A DNA stretch of 64,000 nucleotides from Cohnella sp. SGD-V74 (GCF_003001675.1 NZ_PVYW01000031.1:1-64000), one strand, 5' to 3'. Positions 7,913-16,395 are shown, numbered from the stretch's first letter. Program-made: numbers and translations. Notes: generated by a model from the letters alone, not told the origin.

Positions 7913-7941
7913 ATTATACGCCGACAGTCGGAATACTTCAA
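7913..7941 (-). promoter_or_regulatory. SigA-type promoter of cysH-sat
   Basis: The minus strand shows TTGAAG, 17 bp, TATAAT, about 48 nt upstream of the cysH start. The spacer contains an inverted repeat, CCGACTGTCGG, a possible site for a sulfur-responsive regulator, but the regulator cannot be named from sequence alone. Confidence 0.75.
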
Positions 7942-8002
7942 TCCAAAATAGATTAAACTTTTTTTGGAAGCGAATCCTTGACGCAAGCTGCGAAAAATGC
8001 AG

Positions 8003-8035
8003 AAAAGCCCCTGGCCGCCAAGGGCCAAGGGCTTT
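8003..8035 (-). terminator. Terminator of rplM-rpsI
   Basis: The minus strand shows AAAGCCC and TTGGCC pairing with GGCCAGGGGCTTTT over a short loop, about 15 nt after the rpsI stop. The T tract is short (TTTTCT). Confidence 0.75.
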
Positions 8036-8050
8036 GTTGCGAAGATAAAA

Positions 8051-8443
8051 TTAACGTTTGGAGAATTGAGGCGCGCGGCGAGCCGCTTTCAAGCCGTATT
8101 TCTTACGTTCCTTCATGCGCGGATCGCGAGTCAGGAATCCGGCTTTCTTCAGCGGGGAGCGAAGCTCCGGGTCCGCTTTAAGAAGAGCGCGGGAGATGCC
8201 GTGACGGATTGCGCCGGCTTGGCCGGAAGTACCGCCGCCGTGAGCGATGACCAGAACGTCGTACTTGCTGCCCGTTTCAGTCAGGTTCAACGGTTGCTTA
8301 ACGATCAGCTTCAACGTCTCTACGTCGAAGTAATCGTTGATTTCACGTTTGTTGATAATGATGCGGCCTTCACCCGGCACGAGACGAACCCGCGCAACGG
8401 AGTGCTTGCGGCGACCCGTTCCTAAATATTGCACTTGAGCCAT
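8051..8443 (-). CDS. rpsI: 30S ribosomal protein S9
   Basis: This 130-residue S9 has the family opening YLGTGRRKHSVARVRL and the C-terminal tail GLKAARRAPQFSKR, whose final Arg reaches the P-site tRNA. Its length is normal for Firmicutes. It is the second gene of the rplM-rpsI operon, 18 bp after rplM, with an AGGAGG-type ribosome binding site and a terminator just downstream. In B. subtilis cwlD follows closely; here cysH-sat intervenes. Confidence 0.98.
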   Translation of the reverse strand: MAQVQYLGTGRRKHSVARVRLVPGEGRIIINKREINDYFDVETLKLIVKQPLNLTETGSKYDVLVIAHGGGTSGQAGAIRHGISRALLKADPELRSPLKKAGFLTRDPRMKERKKYGLKAARRAPQFSKR

Positions 8444-8461
8444 TCGAAAGTCCTCCTTTTA

Positions 8462-8899
8462 TTATCCGCGAAGTTCGTAAACTTCAGGTTGTTGGGCTTG
8501 ATGTGGATGTTCGCTGCCTGCGTACACTTTCAGCTTGCCTTGCAGCTGATGTCCAAGCTTGTTCTTAGGAAGCATGCCGTATACCGCCAATTCGATAATG
8601 CGGGCAGGCTTTCTGTTCAGCATTTCCTGAGCGGTCGTCGTTTTCAGTCCGCCCGGATAGTGGGAGTGCGTGTAGTATTTCTTCTGTTGCAGCTTCTTGC
8701 CGGTCAGAACGATCTTCTCGGCGTTGATGACGATAACGAAATCTCCCGTATCGACATGCGGAGTGAATTCAGGTTTGTGTTTGCCGCGGATCAGAGTAGC
8801 GGCTTCGCTGGCCAGACGACCGAGAGTTTTGCCTTCGGCGTCGATGATATGCCATTTGCGCTCGACTTCAAGCGGTTTGGCCATGTAAGTTGTACGCAT
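8462..8899 (-). CDS. rplM: 50S ribosomal protein L13
   Basis: This 145-residue L13 starts MRTTYMAKPLEVERKW, typical of Firmicutes, and carries the conserved GRLASEAATLIRGKHKPEFTPH region and a GLKTTTAQEML segment. GGAGG lies upstream with normal spacing. It is preceded by a structured leader of about 200 nt with its own SigA-type promoter, consistent with autogenous control of the rplM-rpsI pair. Confidence 0.98.
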   Translation of the reverse strand: MRTTYMAKPLEVERKWHIIDAEGKTLGRLASEAATLIRGKHKPEFTPHVDTGDFVIVINAEKIVLTGKKLQQKKYYTHSHYPGGLKTTTAQEMLNRKPARIIELAVYGMLPKNKLGHQLQGKLKVYAGSEHPHQAQQPEVYELRG

Positions 8900-9102
8900 G
8901 AAACATCCTCCTTCGGTAATTTCCCTGCTTTATGTGGTACGTCAATTACATTCGTTACAAATTCATTATTCTAGTTGGGACTTGCCATACAACGATGCGT
9001 TCGACTTGGATGTTGGAAACCGCACGAGGCCGATTCCGTCAAACACACCAAAAAGCGCGACACTTCTGCGCTGGGGCCGTGGGAAGCCACGCAGAAAGCA
9101 CA
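8900..9102 (-). ncRNA. Putative L13 leader RNA of rplM-rpsI
   Basis: Between the promoter and rplM lies an untranslated leader of about 200 nt. Its 5' part can fold into TTTCTGCG paired with CGCAGAAG, enclosing GCGTGGCTTCCCACG as an inner hairpin. Rfam knows an L13 leader family at this place in Firmicutes. I assign it by position and structure, not by a covariance search. Confidence 0.55.
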
Positions 9103-9108
9103 AAGCCT

Positions 9109-9137
9109 ATTGTACATGAAATCAGGCGTATATGCAA
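9109..9137 (-). promoter_or_regulatory. SigA-type promoter of rplM-rpsI
   Basis: The minus strand shows TTGCAT, 17 bp, TACAAT, placing the transcript start near base 9102, about 200 nt before rplM and just after truA. Confidence 0.65.
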
Positions 9138-9162
9138 GCAAACATTTGCAAAAAAAGTCTTG

Positions 9163-9999
9163 CTACGTTTCGGACGGCAAATGCTCATACACGACTTCCC
9201 ACAGCGACAAGCCTTGGGGAATCGCCGTCGGTCCGGCCAACGCCCGATCGCGGGCGGCGAGAATGTCCGCTATGTTCTCGGGAGAACGCTTGCCTTCGCC
9301 GACCTGGATCAACGTTCCGGCGATGATGCGAACCATATTGTACAGAAACCCCGTGCCGGTCACGTAGAGATGAATGACTCCCCTCGATTTGCCCGGATGC
9401 TGCCGCTGGTCCCACTCTCGATTGTAAACCGGGTTCGAATACAGGCTGTCCGCCTCCGTCCTGGACTCCAGCGCCAAGCTTGCCCTCAGAATGGTGCGGA
9501 CATGGTTCGGCTTCGTGGAGAGGGGCGACGTAAACGTGGAGAAGTCGTGCTTGCCGATGAGATGCGCCAATCCCTCCCTCATCGCTTCTACGTCAAGCGG
9601 CGTAGGATGATGGAATTCATAGCGCCTGCGGAACAAGTCGGGCACCCGATTGCAATTGATCGTGTACCGGTAGGTTTTGCTCAAGGCGTGATGACGGGCA
9701 TGGAATTCGTCCGGAACGAGGTAGGCGCTCTGAACGACGATGTCTCCGGGCAGCCTCGTATTCAGCGCGATAGCCCAGCGCTCGATCGGGATGCTCGACG
9801 ACGTTGTGAAATTCACGACCTGGCATCTGGCGTGCACGCCGGCGTCCGTTCGTCCGGACCCCATAATAGGCACGCGCTCTCCCGCCAGCTTGGCGATCGC
9901 TTCTTCGAGCTTGTCCTGAACCGTATTGCCGCCCGGCTGGCTCTGAAATCCGTAGTAGTCCGTCCCGTCATAGCTGACGATAAGAGCGATATTGCGCAC
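9163..9999 (-). CDS. truA: tRNA pseudouridine(38-40) synthase TruA
   Basis: This 278-residue TruA makes pseudouridine in the anticodon stem-loop of tRNAs. The catalytic motif is GSGRTDAGVHA (the Asp attacks uridine), with the opening ALIVSYDGTDYYGFQ and the late VTGTGFLYNMVRIIAGTLI segment. The start chosen is GTG 9999, because GGAGGGG lies 5 nt before it; an ATG 21 nt further up overlaps that site. It follows rplQ directly, separated only by a terminator. Confidence 0.95.
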   Translation of the reverse strand: MRNIALIVSYDGTDYYGFQSQPGGNTVQDKLEEAIAKLAGERVPIMGSGRTDAGVHARCQVVNFTTSSSIPIERWAIALNTRLPGDIVVQSAYLVPDEFHARHHALSKTYRYTINCNRVPDLFRRRYEFHHPTPLDVEAMREGLAHLIGKHDFSTFTSPLSTKPNHVRTILRASLALESRTEADSLYSNPVYNREWDQRQHPGKSRGVIHLYVTGTGFLYNMVRIIAGTLIQVGEGKRSPENIADILAARDRALAGPTAIPQGLSLWEVVYEHLPSET

Positions 10000-10018
10000 T
10001 TGATCCCCTCCAAACCAC

Positions 10019-10058
10019 AAAAAAAGGATGATCCGAATACGTGATTCGGGCCATCCTT
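10019..10058 (-). terminator. Terminator at the end of the ribosomal protein block (after rplQ)
   Basis: The minus strand shows AAGGATGGCCCGAAT paired with TATTCGGATCATCCTT across a four-base loop, followed by T7. It is a strong intrinsic terminator just after rplQ and before the truA ribosome binding site, so truA needs its own promoter or readthrough. Confidence 0.9.
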
Positions 10059-10071
10059 CTTTGCTCCGCTC

Positions 10072-10437
10072 TTATGCGCGGTCTACCAGCTCGAGATACA
10101 CCATCGGAGCCGAATCTCCGCGGCGAGGTCCCAGCTTCAGAATGCGCGTATATCCGCCCGGACGCTCCGCGTAACGCGTAGCGAGCTCGGAGAACAGTTT
10201 TTGGATGGCGTCTTGCTCGCCATTCAGGGTTTCACGACGAACGAACGCCGCCACTTGACGACGAGCGTGCAGGTCGCCGCGCTTAGCCAAAGTGATCAGA
10301 CGTTCTGCGATCGAGCGAACTTCCTTGGCTTTCGCCTCGGTCGTCTGAATACGCTCGTACAGGAACAGGTCGGTCGTCAGATCGCGGAACAAAGCTTTCC
10401 GCGCGCTGGAATCGCGACTCAGTTTTTGATAAGCCAT
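10072..10437 (-). CDS. rplQ: 50S ribosomal protein L17
   Basis: This 121-residue L17 carries the family's MAYQKLSRDSSARKALFRDL opening (MxxxKLxRxxxxRKAL) and a GGYTRILKLGPRRGD ending. It is a large-subunit protein near the peptide exit. It is the last gene of the alpha operon, 33 bp after rpoA, followed by a strong terminator. Relative to B. subtilis, the ecfA1-ecfA2-ecfT genes that normally follow are missing. Confidence 0.98.
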   Translation of the reverse strand: MAYQKLSRDSSARKALFRDLTTDLFLYERIQTTEAKAKEVRSIAERLITLAKRGDLHARRQVAAFVRRETLNGEQDAIQKLFSELATRYAERPGGYTRILKLGPRRGDSAPMVYLELVDRA

Positions 10438-10470
10438 TTTGTTTTCCCTCCTTTGCTGCTGGTAACGATG

Positions 10471-11415
10471 CTACTCCTCGAAGCGCAAGCCGAGTCCGAG
10501 CTCTTCGAGCTTCTCTTGAACTTCCTCCAAAGACTTGCGGCCCAGGTTGCGGACCTTCATCATGTCTTCTTCGGTTTTCGTGATCAGCTCTTGAACGGTG
10601 TTGATGCCGGCGCGCTTCAGGCAGTTGTAAGAACGGACGGAGAGATCGAGCTCTTCGATAGTCATCTCGAGCACTTTTTCCTTCTTGTCCTCTTCTTTTT
10701 CCTTCATCGTCTCGGTATCTTTAGCCTCGTCCGTAAGCCCTACGAACAAGGAGAGGTGGTCGGTCAGAATTTTCGCGCCCAAGCTCACCGCTTCTTCAGG
10801 CCGAATGCTGCCGTCGGTCCATACTTCAAGCGTAAGCTTGTCGTAGTTGGTGACCTGACCGACACGCGTATTCTCGACTTGATAGTTGACGCGGGTAATT
10901 GGGGTATAGATCGAATCGACCGGAATGACGCCGATCGGCTGATCTTCCTTCTTGTTCCGATCCGAAGGGACGTAACCGCGGCCTACGCGAGCGAAAATGC
11001 GCATGTGCAGCCGGGCTCCCGAAGCCAGAGTCGCGATGTGCAAATCCGGATTCAGAATTTCGACGTCGCTGTCCGCGCGAATATCGCCGGCCGTCACGAT
11101 GCCGTCGCCTTCCGCATCGATCTCGAGCACTTTCTCCTCGTCCGAGTGGATCTTCAGCGACAGACGCTTCAGATTGAGGATGATTTGCGTTACATCCTCG
11201 ATAACACCCGGAATCGTAGAAAATTCATGAAGGACGCCGTCAATCTGCACCGATACGACGGCTGCGCCCGGCAAGGACGACAGCAGAATGCGGCGAAGAG
11301 AGTTGCCGAGCGTCATGCCGTAGCCGCGTTCGAGCGGCTCTACGACAAAACGCCCGTATCTCTTGTCATCATGAATTTCCACGGAATCGATTTTTGGTTT
11401 CTCGATCACTATCAT
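10471..11415 (-). CDS. rpoA: RNA polymerase subunit alpha
   Basis: This 314-residue protein has an N-terminal assembly domain (about 1-230, with GYGMTLGNSLRRILLSS) and a C-terminal domain (about 245-310, helix-hairpin-helix NLGRKSLEEVQEKL). The latter contacts UP elements and activators. A Lys/Glu-rich linker joins the two. ATG 11415 follows GGAGG by 8 nt; the longer ORF 15 codons upstream lacks such a site. It lies between rpsK and rplQ, as in all Bacilli. Confidence 0.98.
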   Translation of the reverse strand: MIVIEKPKIDSVEIHDDKRYGRFVVEPLERGYGMTLGNSLRRILLSSLPGAAVVSVQIDGVLHEFSTIPGVIEDVTQIILNLKRLSLKIHSDEEKVLEIDAEGDGIVTAGDIRADSDVEILNPDLHIATLASGARLHMRIFARVGRGYVPSDRNKKEDQPIGVIPVDSIYTPITRVNYQVENTRVGQVTNYDKLTLEVWTDGSIRPEEAVSLGAKILTDHLSLFVGLTDEAKDTETMKEKEEDKKEKVLEMTIEELDLSVRSYNCLKRAGINTVQELITKTEEDMMKVRNLGRKSLEEVQEKLEELGLGLRFEE

Positions 11416-11568
11416 AACCAAAACCTCCTTCAAAACGTCGCTGACGTTGCCTTTGTTCACCCAATGAAATGGTTCAGCAATGTTTATGGGGTAAACCGTG
11501 TAGTATGCCTAACCGTTACAACCATTATTCTCAAGTTGTTCTTGTTTGATACCACAACAGCAACGTTG

Positions 11569-11967
11569 TTAGACGCGGCGGCGCTTCGGAGGACGGCAAC
11601 CGTTATGCGGGATCGGCGTTACGTCTCGGATCATGCTGACTTCAAGACCGGCAGCTTGCAACGAACGAATCGCGGCTTCGCGGCCTGCGCCAGGACCTTT
11701 AACGGATACTTCGACCAAACGCATGCCGTGTTCCATCGCAGCGCGTGCTGCGGATTCGGCGGCCATCTGAGCCGCGAACGGCGTGCTCTTACGGGAGCCC
11801 TTGAAGCCAAGGTTACCGGAGCTAGCCCAGGAAACCGCGTTACCATGCGGATCCGTAATCGTAACGATCGTATTGTTGAACGTGGAACGGATATGTGCCA
11901 CGCCGGAGTCGATGTTCTTCCGATCACGACGCTTGGTACGAACGACTTTCTTGCCCTTTTGTGCCAT
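11569..11967 (-). CDS. rpsK: 30S ribosomal protein S11
   Basis: This 132-residue S11 carries the conserved IRSTFNNTIVTITDPHGN stretch and the C-terminal PIPHNGCRPPKRRRV. It forms part of the small-subunit platform near the Shine-Dalgarno/anti-Shine-Dalgarno helix. Its length is slightly above the 129-131 typical of Bacilli. A G-rich ribosome binding site (GGGGGG) lies 10 nt before ATG. The 150-bp gap to rpoA is the largest in this operon. Confidence 0.98.
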   Translation of the reverse strand: MAQKGKKVVRTKRRDRKNIDSGVAHIRSTFNNTIVTITDPHGNAVSWASSGNLGFKGSRKSTPFAAQMAAESAARAAMEHGMRLVEVSVKGPGAGREAAIRSLQAAGLEVSMIRDVTPIPHNGCRPPKRRRV

Positions 11968-11983
11968 GTTTTGTTATCCCCCC

Positions 11984-12352
11984 TTATTTCTTCTTGTTCG
12001 CTACCGTACGACGCGGACCTTTGCGTGTACGAGCGTTCGTCTTCGAACGTTGTCCGCGAACCGGAAGACCGCGGCGGTGACGGATGCCACGATAGCAGCC
12101 GATTTCGATCAGCCGTTTGATGTTTAGTGCAATTTCGCGACGCAGGTCGCCCTCGACCTTCACTTCTTTGTCGATCGTTTCGCGCAGACGAGCGAGCTCG
12201 TCTTCGGTCAGATCACGAACGCGAGTGTCGGGATTGACGCCAGTGGACGCCAGCACCTTCTGGGAAGTGGACTTGCCAATTCCGAAGATGTACGTCAGGG
12301 CGATTTCCACACGCTTGTCGCGCGGGAGGTCAACACCAGATATACGTGCCAT
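11984..12352 (-). CDS. rpsM: 30S ribosomal protein S13
   Basis: This 122-residue S13 opens MARISGVDLPRDKRVEIALT and ends in the basic RTNARTRKGPRRTVANKKK tail that contacts P-site tRNA. ATG 12352 is chosen; a GTG four codons earlier lies within the GGAGGTG ribosome binding site. It lies between rpmJ and rpsK, in the usual order. Confidence 0.98.
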   Translation of the reverse strand: MARISGVDLPRDKRVEIALTYIFGIGKSTSQKVLASTGVNPDTRVRDLTEDELARLRETIDKEVKVEGDLRREIALNIKRLIEIGCYRGIRHRRGLPVRGQRSKTNARTRKGPRRTVANKKK

Positions 12353-12376
12353 AGTTAGAGGCACCTCCTTCTATCG

Positions 12377-12490
12377 TTAGCCTTGTTTTTGTTTATGCTT
12401 CGGGTTTTCGCAGATAACCATCACGTTGCCTTTGCGGCGAATGACTTTGCATTTTTCGCAAATCGGCTTGACCGAAGGTCTCACCTTCAT
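12377..12490 (-). CDS. rpmJ: 50S ribosomal protein L36
   Basis: This 37-residue zinc-ribbon protein begins MKVRPSVKPICEKCKVIRRK and ends KHKQKQG. The ligands CxxC (Cys11, Cys14), Cys27 and His32 identify the zinc-binding (C+) paralogue rather than the zinc-free form. Translated by eye, it is in frame from ATG 12490 to a TAA at 12377. It lies between infA and rpsM, its universal place. Confidence 0.97.
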   Translation of the reverse strand: MKVRPSVKPICEKCKVIRRKGNVMVICENPKHKQKQG

Positions 12491-12600
12491 GATAATACCC
12501 TCCTTAAAGTGTGACTGATAGATCGCGTCGCTAAACGTCGCGTTCAGTCATCACGATCGTGCGATCGAGCGTTCGTCGCGCGAACGGATAGAAAACGAAC

Positions 12601-12816
12601 TTATTTACGGTAAGTGATACGACCGCGCGTCAGATCATAGGGTGACAATTGGATAACCACTTTATCCCCCGTCAGAATCCGTATGAAATGCATCCGGAGC
12701 TTGCCGGAAACATGTGCAAGGATTTGATGTCCGTTCTCGAGCTCAACCTTGAACATGGCATTCGGCAACGGCTCTATGACTGTTCCTTCTACCTCAATGA
12801 CGTCCTCTTTGGCCAC
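12601..12816 (-). CDS. infA: Translation initiation factor IF-1
   Basis: This 71-residue S1/OB-fold protein binds the A site of the 30S subunit during initiation. The sequence AKEDVIEVEGTVIEPLPNAM and the GRITYRK ending are canonical. The start is taken as GTG 12816, which gives the standard N-terminus and follows AGGAG by about 7 nt. ATG two codons earlier is only 2 nt from the ribosome binding site. It overlaps or abuts the end of the KOW-protein gene. Confidence 0.97.
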   Translation of the reverse strand: MAKEDVIEVEGTVIEPLPNAMFKVELENGHQILAHVSGKLRMHFIRILTGDKVVIQLSPYDLTRGRITYRK

Positions 12817-12818
12817 CG

Positions 12819-13172
12819 TCATTCTCCTTTCTCTTCAGCATGCGTTTCGAGCGATAGCGATGTCGCGGCGTCTTGCTCCCGCTTGTCGCTCTCCATGAGC
12901 CGATCGATTTGACCGATAGCGTACCGAAGCTTCGCGTTGGTTACGCGTCCAGTGTCGCGAATGCTGCTGGCGACTTCCTCGCTTCGGATACCGATCCGTT
13001 CGAGATGCAGCACGTTTTTGCGTTTGGGCCGATCGAACCGGCGTTTATCGCCGTCGGCCACGAGCGCGATTCGCTCCTCGACGAGTGCGATCACGATCGC
13101 TAGCTCACCTTCGTCTTTTCCGCGCCGGCTTCTTACGATGTCGCCGGGCGCAAGCTTCACGTTTACCGTCAT
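12819..13172 (-). CDS. KOW-domain RNA-binding protein (L14e-like)
   Basis: This 117-residue protein starts with a KOW motif (APGDIVRSRRGKDEGELAIVIAL, about 8-30) as in eukaryotic L14e, followed by a basic stretch and a charged helical tail. B. subtilis has a similar small gene (ybzG) here between map and infA. Its role is presumed to be RNA or ribosome binding. ATG 13172 is chosen, as AGGTG sits 6 nt before it; a GTG three codons earlier is inside that site. It lies 15 bp after map. Confidence 0.88.
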   Translation of the reverse strand: MTVNVKLAPGDIVRSRRGKDEGELAIVIALVEERIALVADGDKRRFDRPKRKNVLHLERIGIRSEEVASSIRDTGRVTNAKLRYAIGQIDRLMESDKREQDAATSLSLETHAEEKGE

Positions 13173-13187
13173 ATCCTTCACCTGGCT

Positions 13188-13934
13188 TTACGCACGGGTC
13201 AGTATTTCGTACCCGTCATCGGTCACGGCAATCGTATGCTCGAAATGCGCGCACAAGGATCCGTCCACCGTAACGACCGTCCAATTGTCGGACAAAGTCT
13301 TTACGTAGCGTTCTCCCACGTTAACCATGGGTTCGATCGCGAGCGTCATCCCCGGCTTCAGCCTTGGTCCCCGATCCGGCGCTCCGTAATTCGGAATTTG
13401 CGGTTCCTCGTGAAGAGCCGCGCCTACGCCATGACCGACATATTCTCTGACGACGGAGAAACCCGCGTCTTCGATAACCTTCTGAATTCCGTGGGAGATC
13501 GTAAACAGTCTGACGTCCGGGCGGACCAACGCAAGCCCCGCAAAGAGGGAAGCCTCGGTCACGTCCAGCAGTCTCTGCGCCTCATCGCTGATCTGGCCGA
13601 CTCCGTACGTCCATGCGGAGTCTCCGTGATATCCTTGATACTGTGCGCCGATATCGATGCTGATGATGTCGCCTTCTACGAGCTTCCGCGGTCCGGGAAA
13701 CCCGTGTACGAGTTCCTCGTTCGTGGAGGCGCATATACTGGCCGGAAAACCGTTATAACCTTTGAAAGAGGGAACGGCGCCTTGGCTTCGAATGAACGCG
13801 TCCGCGATCCGATCGAGTTCGGCGGTCGTCACGCCGGGAACGATCGCTTGCTTCATCAAGCGATGCGTCTCCGCCACGATCCGGCCCGCCTCCCGCATCA
13901 AGTTCAACTCTTTCTCGGACTTGATCACGATCAT
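13188..13934 (-). CDS. map: Methionine aminopeptidase, type I
   Basis: This 248-residue enzyme removes the initiator methionine. Metal-ligand regions are visible: SIDIGAQYQGYHGDSAW (two Asp), GHGVGAALHEEPQIPNYG (His) and AIEPMVN (Glu), with a final Glu near HFEHTIAV. Its length is typical of the short type Ia enzyme without an N-terminal zinc extension. It follows adk by 6 bp in the usual secY-adk-map order. Confidence 0.97.
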   Translation of the reverse strand: MIVIKSEKELNLMREAGRIVAETHRLMKQAIVPGVTTAELDRIADAFIRSQGAVPSFKGYNGFPASICASTNEELVHGFPGPRKLVEGDIISIDIGAQYQGYHGDSAWTYGVGQISDEAQRLLDVTEASLFAGLALVRPDVRLFTISHGIQKVIEDAGFSVVREYVGHGVGAALHEEPQIPNYGAPDRGPRLKPGMTLAIEPMVNVGERYVKTLSDNWTVVTVDGSLCAHFEHTIAVTDDGYEILTRA

Positions 13935-13940
13935 GGCCGA

Positions 13941-14585
13941 TTACCCTCTGAGTAGGGAAGCAATATCGGCCGTTACCGCATCGATATCCTTCTCCCCGTC
14001 TACTTCGCGGAGCAAACCTTTGTCGCCGTAATACGTCAGCAGCGGAGCCGTCTTGTTCGAGTACTCGTCAAGACGCGTGCCCACCTTCTCTTCCGTATCG
14101 TCGGAACGCTGATACAGCTCTCCCCCGTCCTTGTCGCAGATGCCTTCCTGCTTCGGAGGGTTGAAAACAATATGATACGTTGTGCCGCAAGCTTTGCAAA
14201 TCCGTCTTCCGGTCAAGCGGGCCAGCAAGAAACCGCGGTCCACCTTGAGGTTGATGACATGGTCGATCTTGCGACCCATTTCGGCGAGCATGCCGTCCAG
14301 CGCTTCGGCCTGGGCGATCGTCCGCGGAAAACCGTCGAGCAGAAATCCGCCCGTGCAGTCTTCAGCGGCGAGACGATCGCGCACGATGCCGTTCGTCACT
14401 TCGTCCGGAACGAGAAGGCCTTGGTCGACGTACTCCTTGGCCTTCTGTCCCAGCGGCGTGCCTTGCTTCATGGCTAAGCGAAACGCATCACCGGTCGAGA
14501 TGTGCGGAATGCCGAATTGCTCGACGATCCGCTCTGCTTGCGTTCCTTTGCCGGCGCCAGGAGGCCCCATAAACAAAATGTTCAT
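13941..14585 (-). CDS. adk: Adenylate kinase
   Basis: This 214-residue long-form adenylate kinase balances ATP, ADP and AMP. It carries P-loop GPPGAGKGTQ (7-16), the AMP-binding DGFPRT (84-89) and a LID domain with a zinc site Cys130, Cys133, Cys150 and Asp153. This is the CxxC...CxxD variant known from Bacillus. GGAGG precedes the ATG. It lies between secY and map. Confidence 0.98.
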   Translation of the reverse strand: MNILFMGPPGAGKGTQAERIVEQFGIPHISTGDAFRLAMKQGTPLGQKAKEYVDQGLLVPDEVTNGIVRDRLAAEDCTGGFLLDGFPRTIAQAEALDGMLAEMGRKIDHVINLKVDRGFLLARLTGRRICKACGTTYHIVFNPPKQEGICDKDGGELYQRSDDTEEKVGTRLDEYSNKTAPLLTYYGDKGLLREVDGEKDIDAVTADIASLLRG

Positions 14586-14612
14586 TGCTGTTCCTCCTGT
14601 CCGTCTCGTAGA

Positions 14613-15911
14613 TTACTTATTGATAAACCCTTTGTAGTGGCGTTTGATCAGTTGGCTCTCGATTTGCTTCATCGTCTCAAGAGCAACCCCGATTACGATC
14701 AGGAGCGAGGTGCCGCCCAATTGAACCGATTTCGGGAGATCTGCGAGTGCGCCGAAGAATACCGGCAGAACCGAGATCAGAGCCAGGAAGACCGCGCCTG
14801 CGAGCGTGATGCGGGTGATGACCCGCGTCAGGAAGCCTGCAGTCGGCTTGCCAGGACGAATGCCCGGAATGTAGCCGCCGTTCTTCTTCATGTTATCCGC
14901 CAACTGTTGAGGGTTGAACTGAACGAACGTGTAGAAGAACGTAAATCCGATAATCAGAAGCACGTACAGGACCATGCCGAGCGGCTTGTCGTAGTACAAG
15001 TGGCTAATGATCCATTGCGCCCAGGTCTGGTTCGCCCAGAATTGAGCGATCGTGATCGGGAACATCAGCAGCGATACCGCGAAAATAACCGGGATAACGC
15101 CGGCGCCATTCACTTTAAGCGGAATGTGCGTCGATTGGCCGCCGTACATCTTCTGTCCGACAACCCGTTTCGCGTATTGAACCGGAATCTTGCGCACGCC
15201 TTGCTGGATGAAGATGACGCCTGCGATAATCAGGATGATTACGAGCAGGATGATGAGCATCTTCACGATGTTCAAGAACAATTGGCTCGAATCGATGAAC
15301 TGGCTTTCGTAGATATCGCGGATATGTTTAGGGATAGAAGCGACGATCGCCGCGAAGATCAAGATCGAGATACCGTTGCCGATGCCTTTTTCGTTGACCT
15401 GCTCGCCTAACCACATCAGGAACGCGGTACCTGCCGTCAATACGATGGCAATCATAAGATACGTCGCCACATTCGCATCGATGACCATTTCATAAGCATA
15501 CATCCGGTTAAAGCCGATTGCCGTAGCGAAAGCTTGGATAAGCCCCAGAATAATCGTTCCGTAACGAGTGATCTGAGCGAGCTTGCGCTTGCCGTTCTCG
15601 CCTTCCTTCTGCCACTCCGAGAACTTCGGAATGACGTCCATGGAAAGCAATTGAACGATGATCGACGCCGTGATATACGGCGTAATCCCCAGAGCAAAGA
15701 TGGAGAAATTGAACAGCGCGCCGCCGGAGAACGTGTTCAGAAGGCCGAACAGGTCGGCACCCGATTGGTCGGCCATCGTCAGCACGTCTTTATTAATGTT
15801 CGGGACCGGGATGAAGGAACCGATACGGTAGATTAACAGGATGAAAAGGGTGAAGAGGATCCTCGATCGAAGGTCCTCAACTTTCCAAATGTTAGTGACG
15901 GTCGCGAACAT
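14613..15911 (-). CDS. secY: Protein translocase subunit SecY
   Basis: This 432-residue channel subunit of the Sec translocon has ten membrane segments. It opens with KVEDLRSRILFTLFILLIYR and carries the plug/TM2 motif FSGGALFNFSIFALGITPYI. The cytoplasmic loop PEFRKIPVQYAKR-type region is present as GVRKIPVQYAKR. It overlaps the rplO stop by one base (TAATG), giving translational coupling, and precedes adk. SecE is encoded about 30 kb away in this window. Confidence 0.98.
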   Translation of the reverse strand: MFATVTNIWKVEDLRSRILFTLFILLIYRIGSFIPVPNINKDVLTMADQSGADLFGLLNTFSGGALFNFSIFALGITPYITASIIVQLLSMDVIPKFSEWQKEGENGKRKLAQITRYGTIILGLIQAFATAIGFNRMYAYEMVIDANVATYLMIAIVLTAGTAFLMWLGEQVNEKGIGNGISILIFAAIVASIPKHIRDIYESQFIDSSQLFLNIVKMLIILLVIILIIAGVIFIQQGVRKIPVQYAKRVVGQKMYGGQSTHIPLKVNGAGVIPVIFAVSLLMFPITIAQFWANQTWAQWIISHLYYDKPLGMVLYVLLIIGFTFFYTFVQFNPQQLADNMKKNGGYIPGIRPGKPTAGFLTRVITRITLAGAVFLALISVLPVFFGALADLPKSVQLGGTSLLIVIGVALETMKQIESQLIKRHYKGFINK

Positions 15912-16354
15912 TAGATCACCTCGGTTTTACCGCCGGCGGCTTGAATTTTTTCTGCTGCAGACTGAGAGAACTTATGAGCTTTAACAGTCAGCTGCACGTT
16001 CAGATCGCCATTGCCCAGAATTTTAATTCCGTCTTTCGGATTTTTCAGAATGCCTTCGCTCAGAAGCAGTTCCGGCGTTACTTCCGTTCCAGCCGCAAAA
16101 CGGTTCAACTGGTCAAGATTGACGATCGCGAATACAGTAGCAAACCGATCGTTGTTGAAACCGCGCTTAGGAACCCGACGGTACAACGGGTTTTGTCCGC
16201 CCTCGAATCCGGGACGCACACCGCCGCCGGAACGAGCGTTCTGCCCTTTGTGACCGCGACCGGACGTTTTGCCGAGGCCGCTGCCGGCGCCGCGTCCTAC
16301 CCGCTTACGAGTGGATTTGGAGCCTGCGTTAGGAGACAGCTCATGCAATTTCAT
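15911..16354 (-). CDS. rplO: 50S ribosomal protein L15
   Basis: This 147-residue L15 begins MKLHELSPNAGSKSTRKRVG and has the glycine-rich basic N-terminal arm GRGAGSGLGKTSGRGHKG that threads into 23S rRNA. ATG 16354 is chosen; a GTG four codons earlier belongs to the GGAGGTG ribosome binding site. It sits between rpmD and secY and its stop overlaps the secY start. Confidence 0.98.
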   Translation of the reverse strand: MKLHELSPNAGSKSTRKRVGRGAGSGLGKTSGRGHKGQNARSGGGVRPGFEGGQNPLYRRVPKRGFNNDRFATVFAIVNLDQLNRFAAGTEVTPELLLSEGILKNPKDGIKILGNGDLNVQLTVKAHKFSQSAAEKIQAAGGKTEVI

Positions 16355-16395
16355 CGTACGTCGCACCTCCTTGATTTTTATGCTTGGTATTTATC

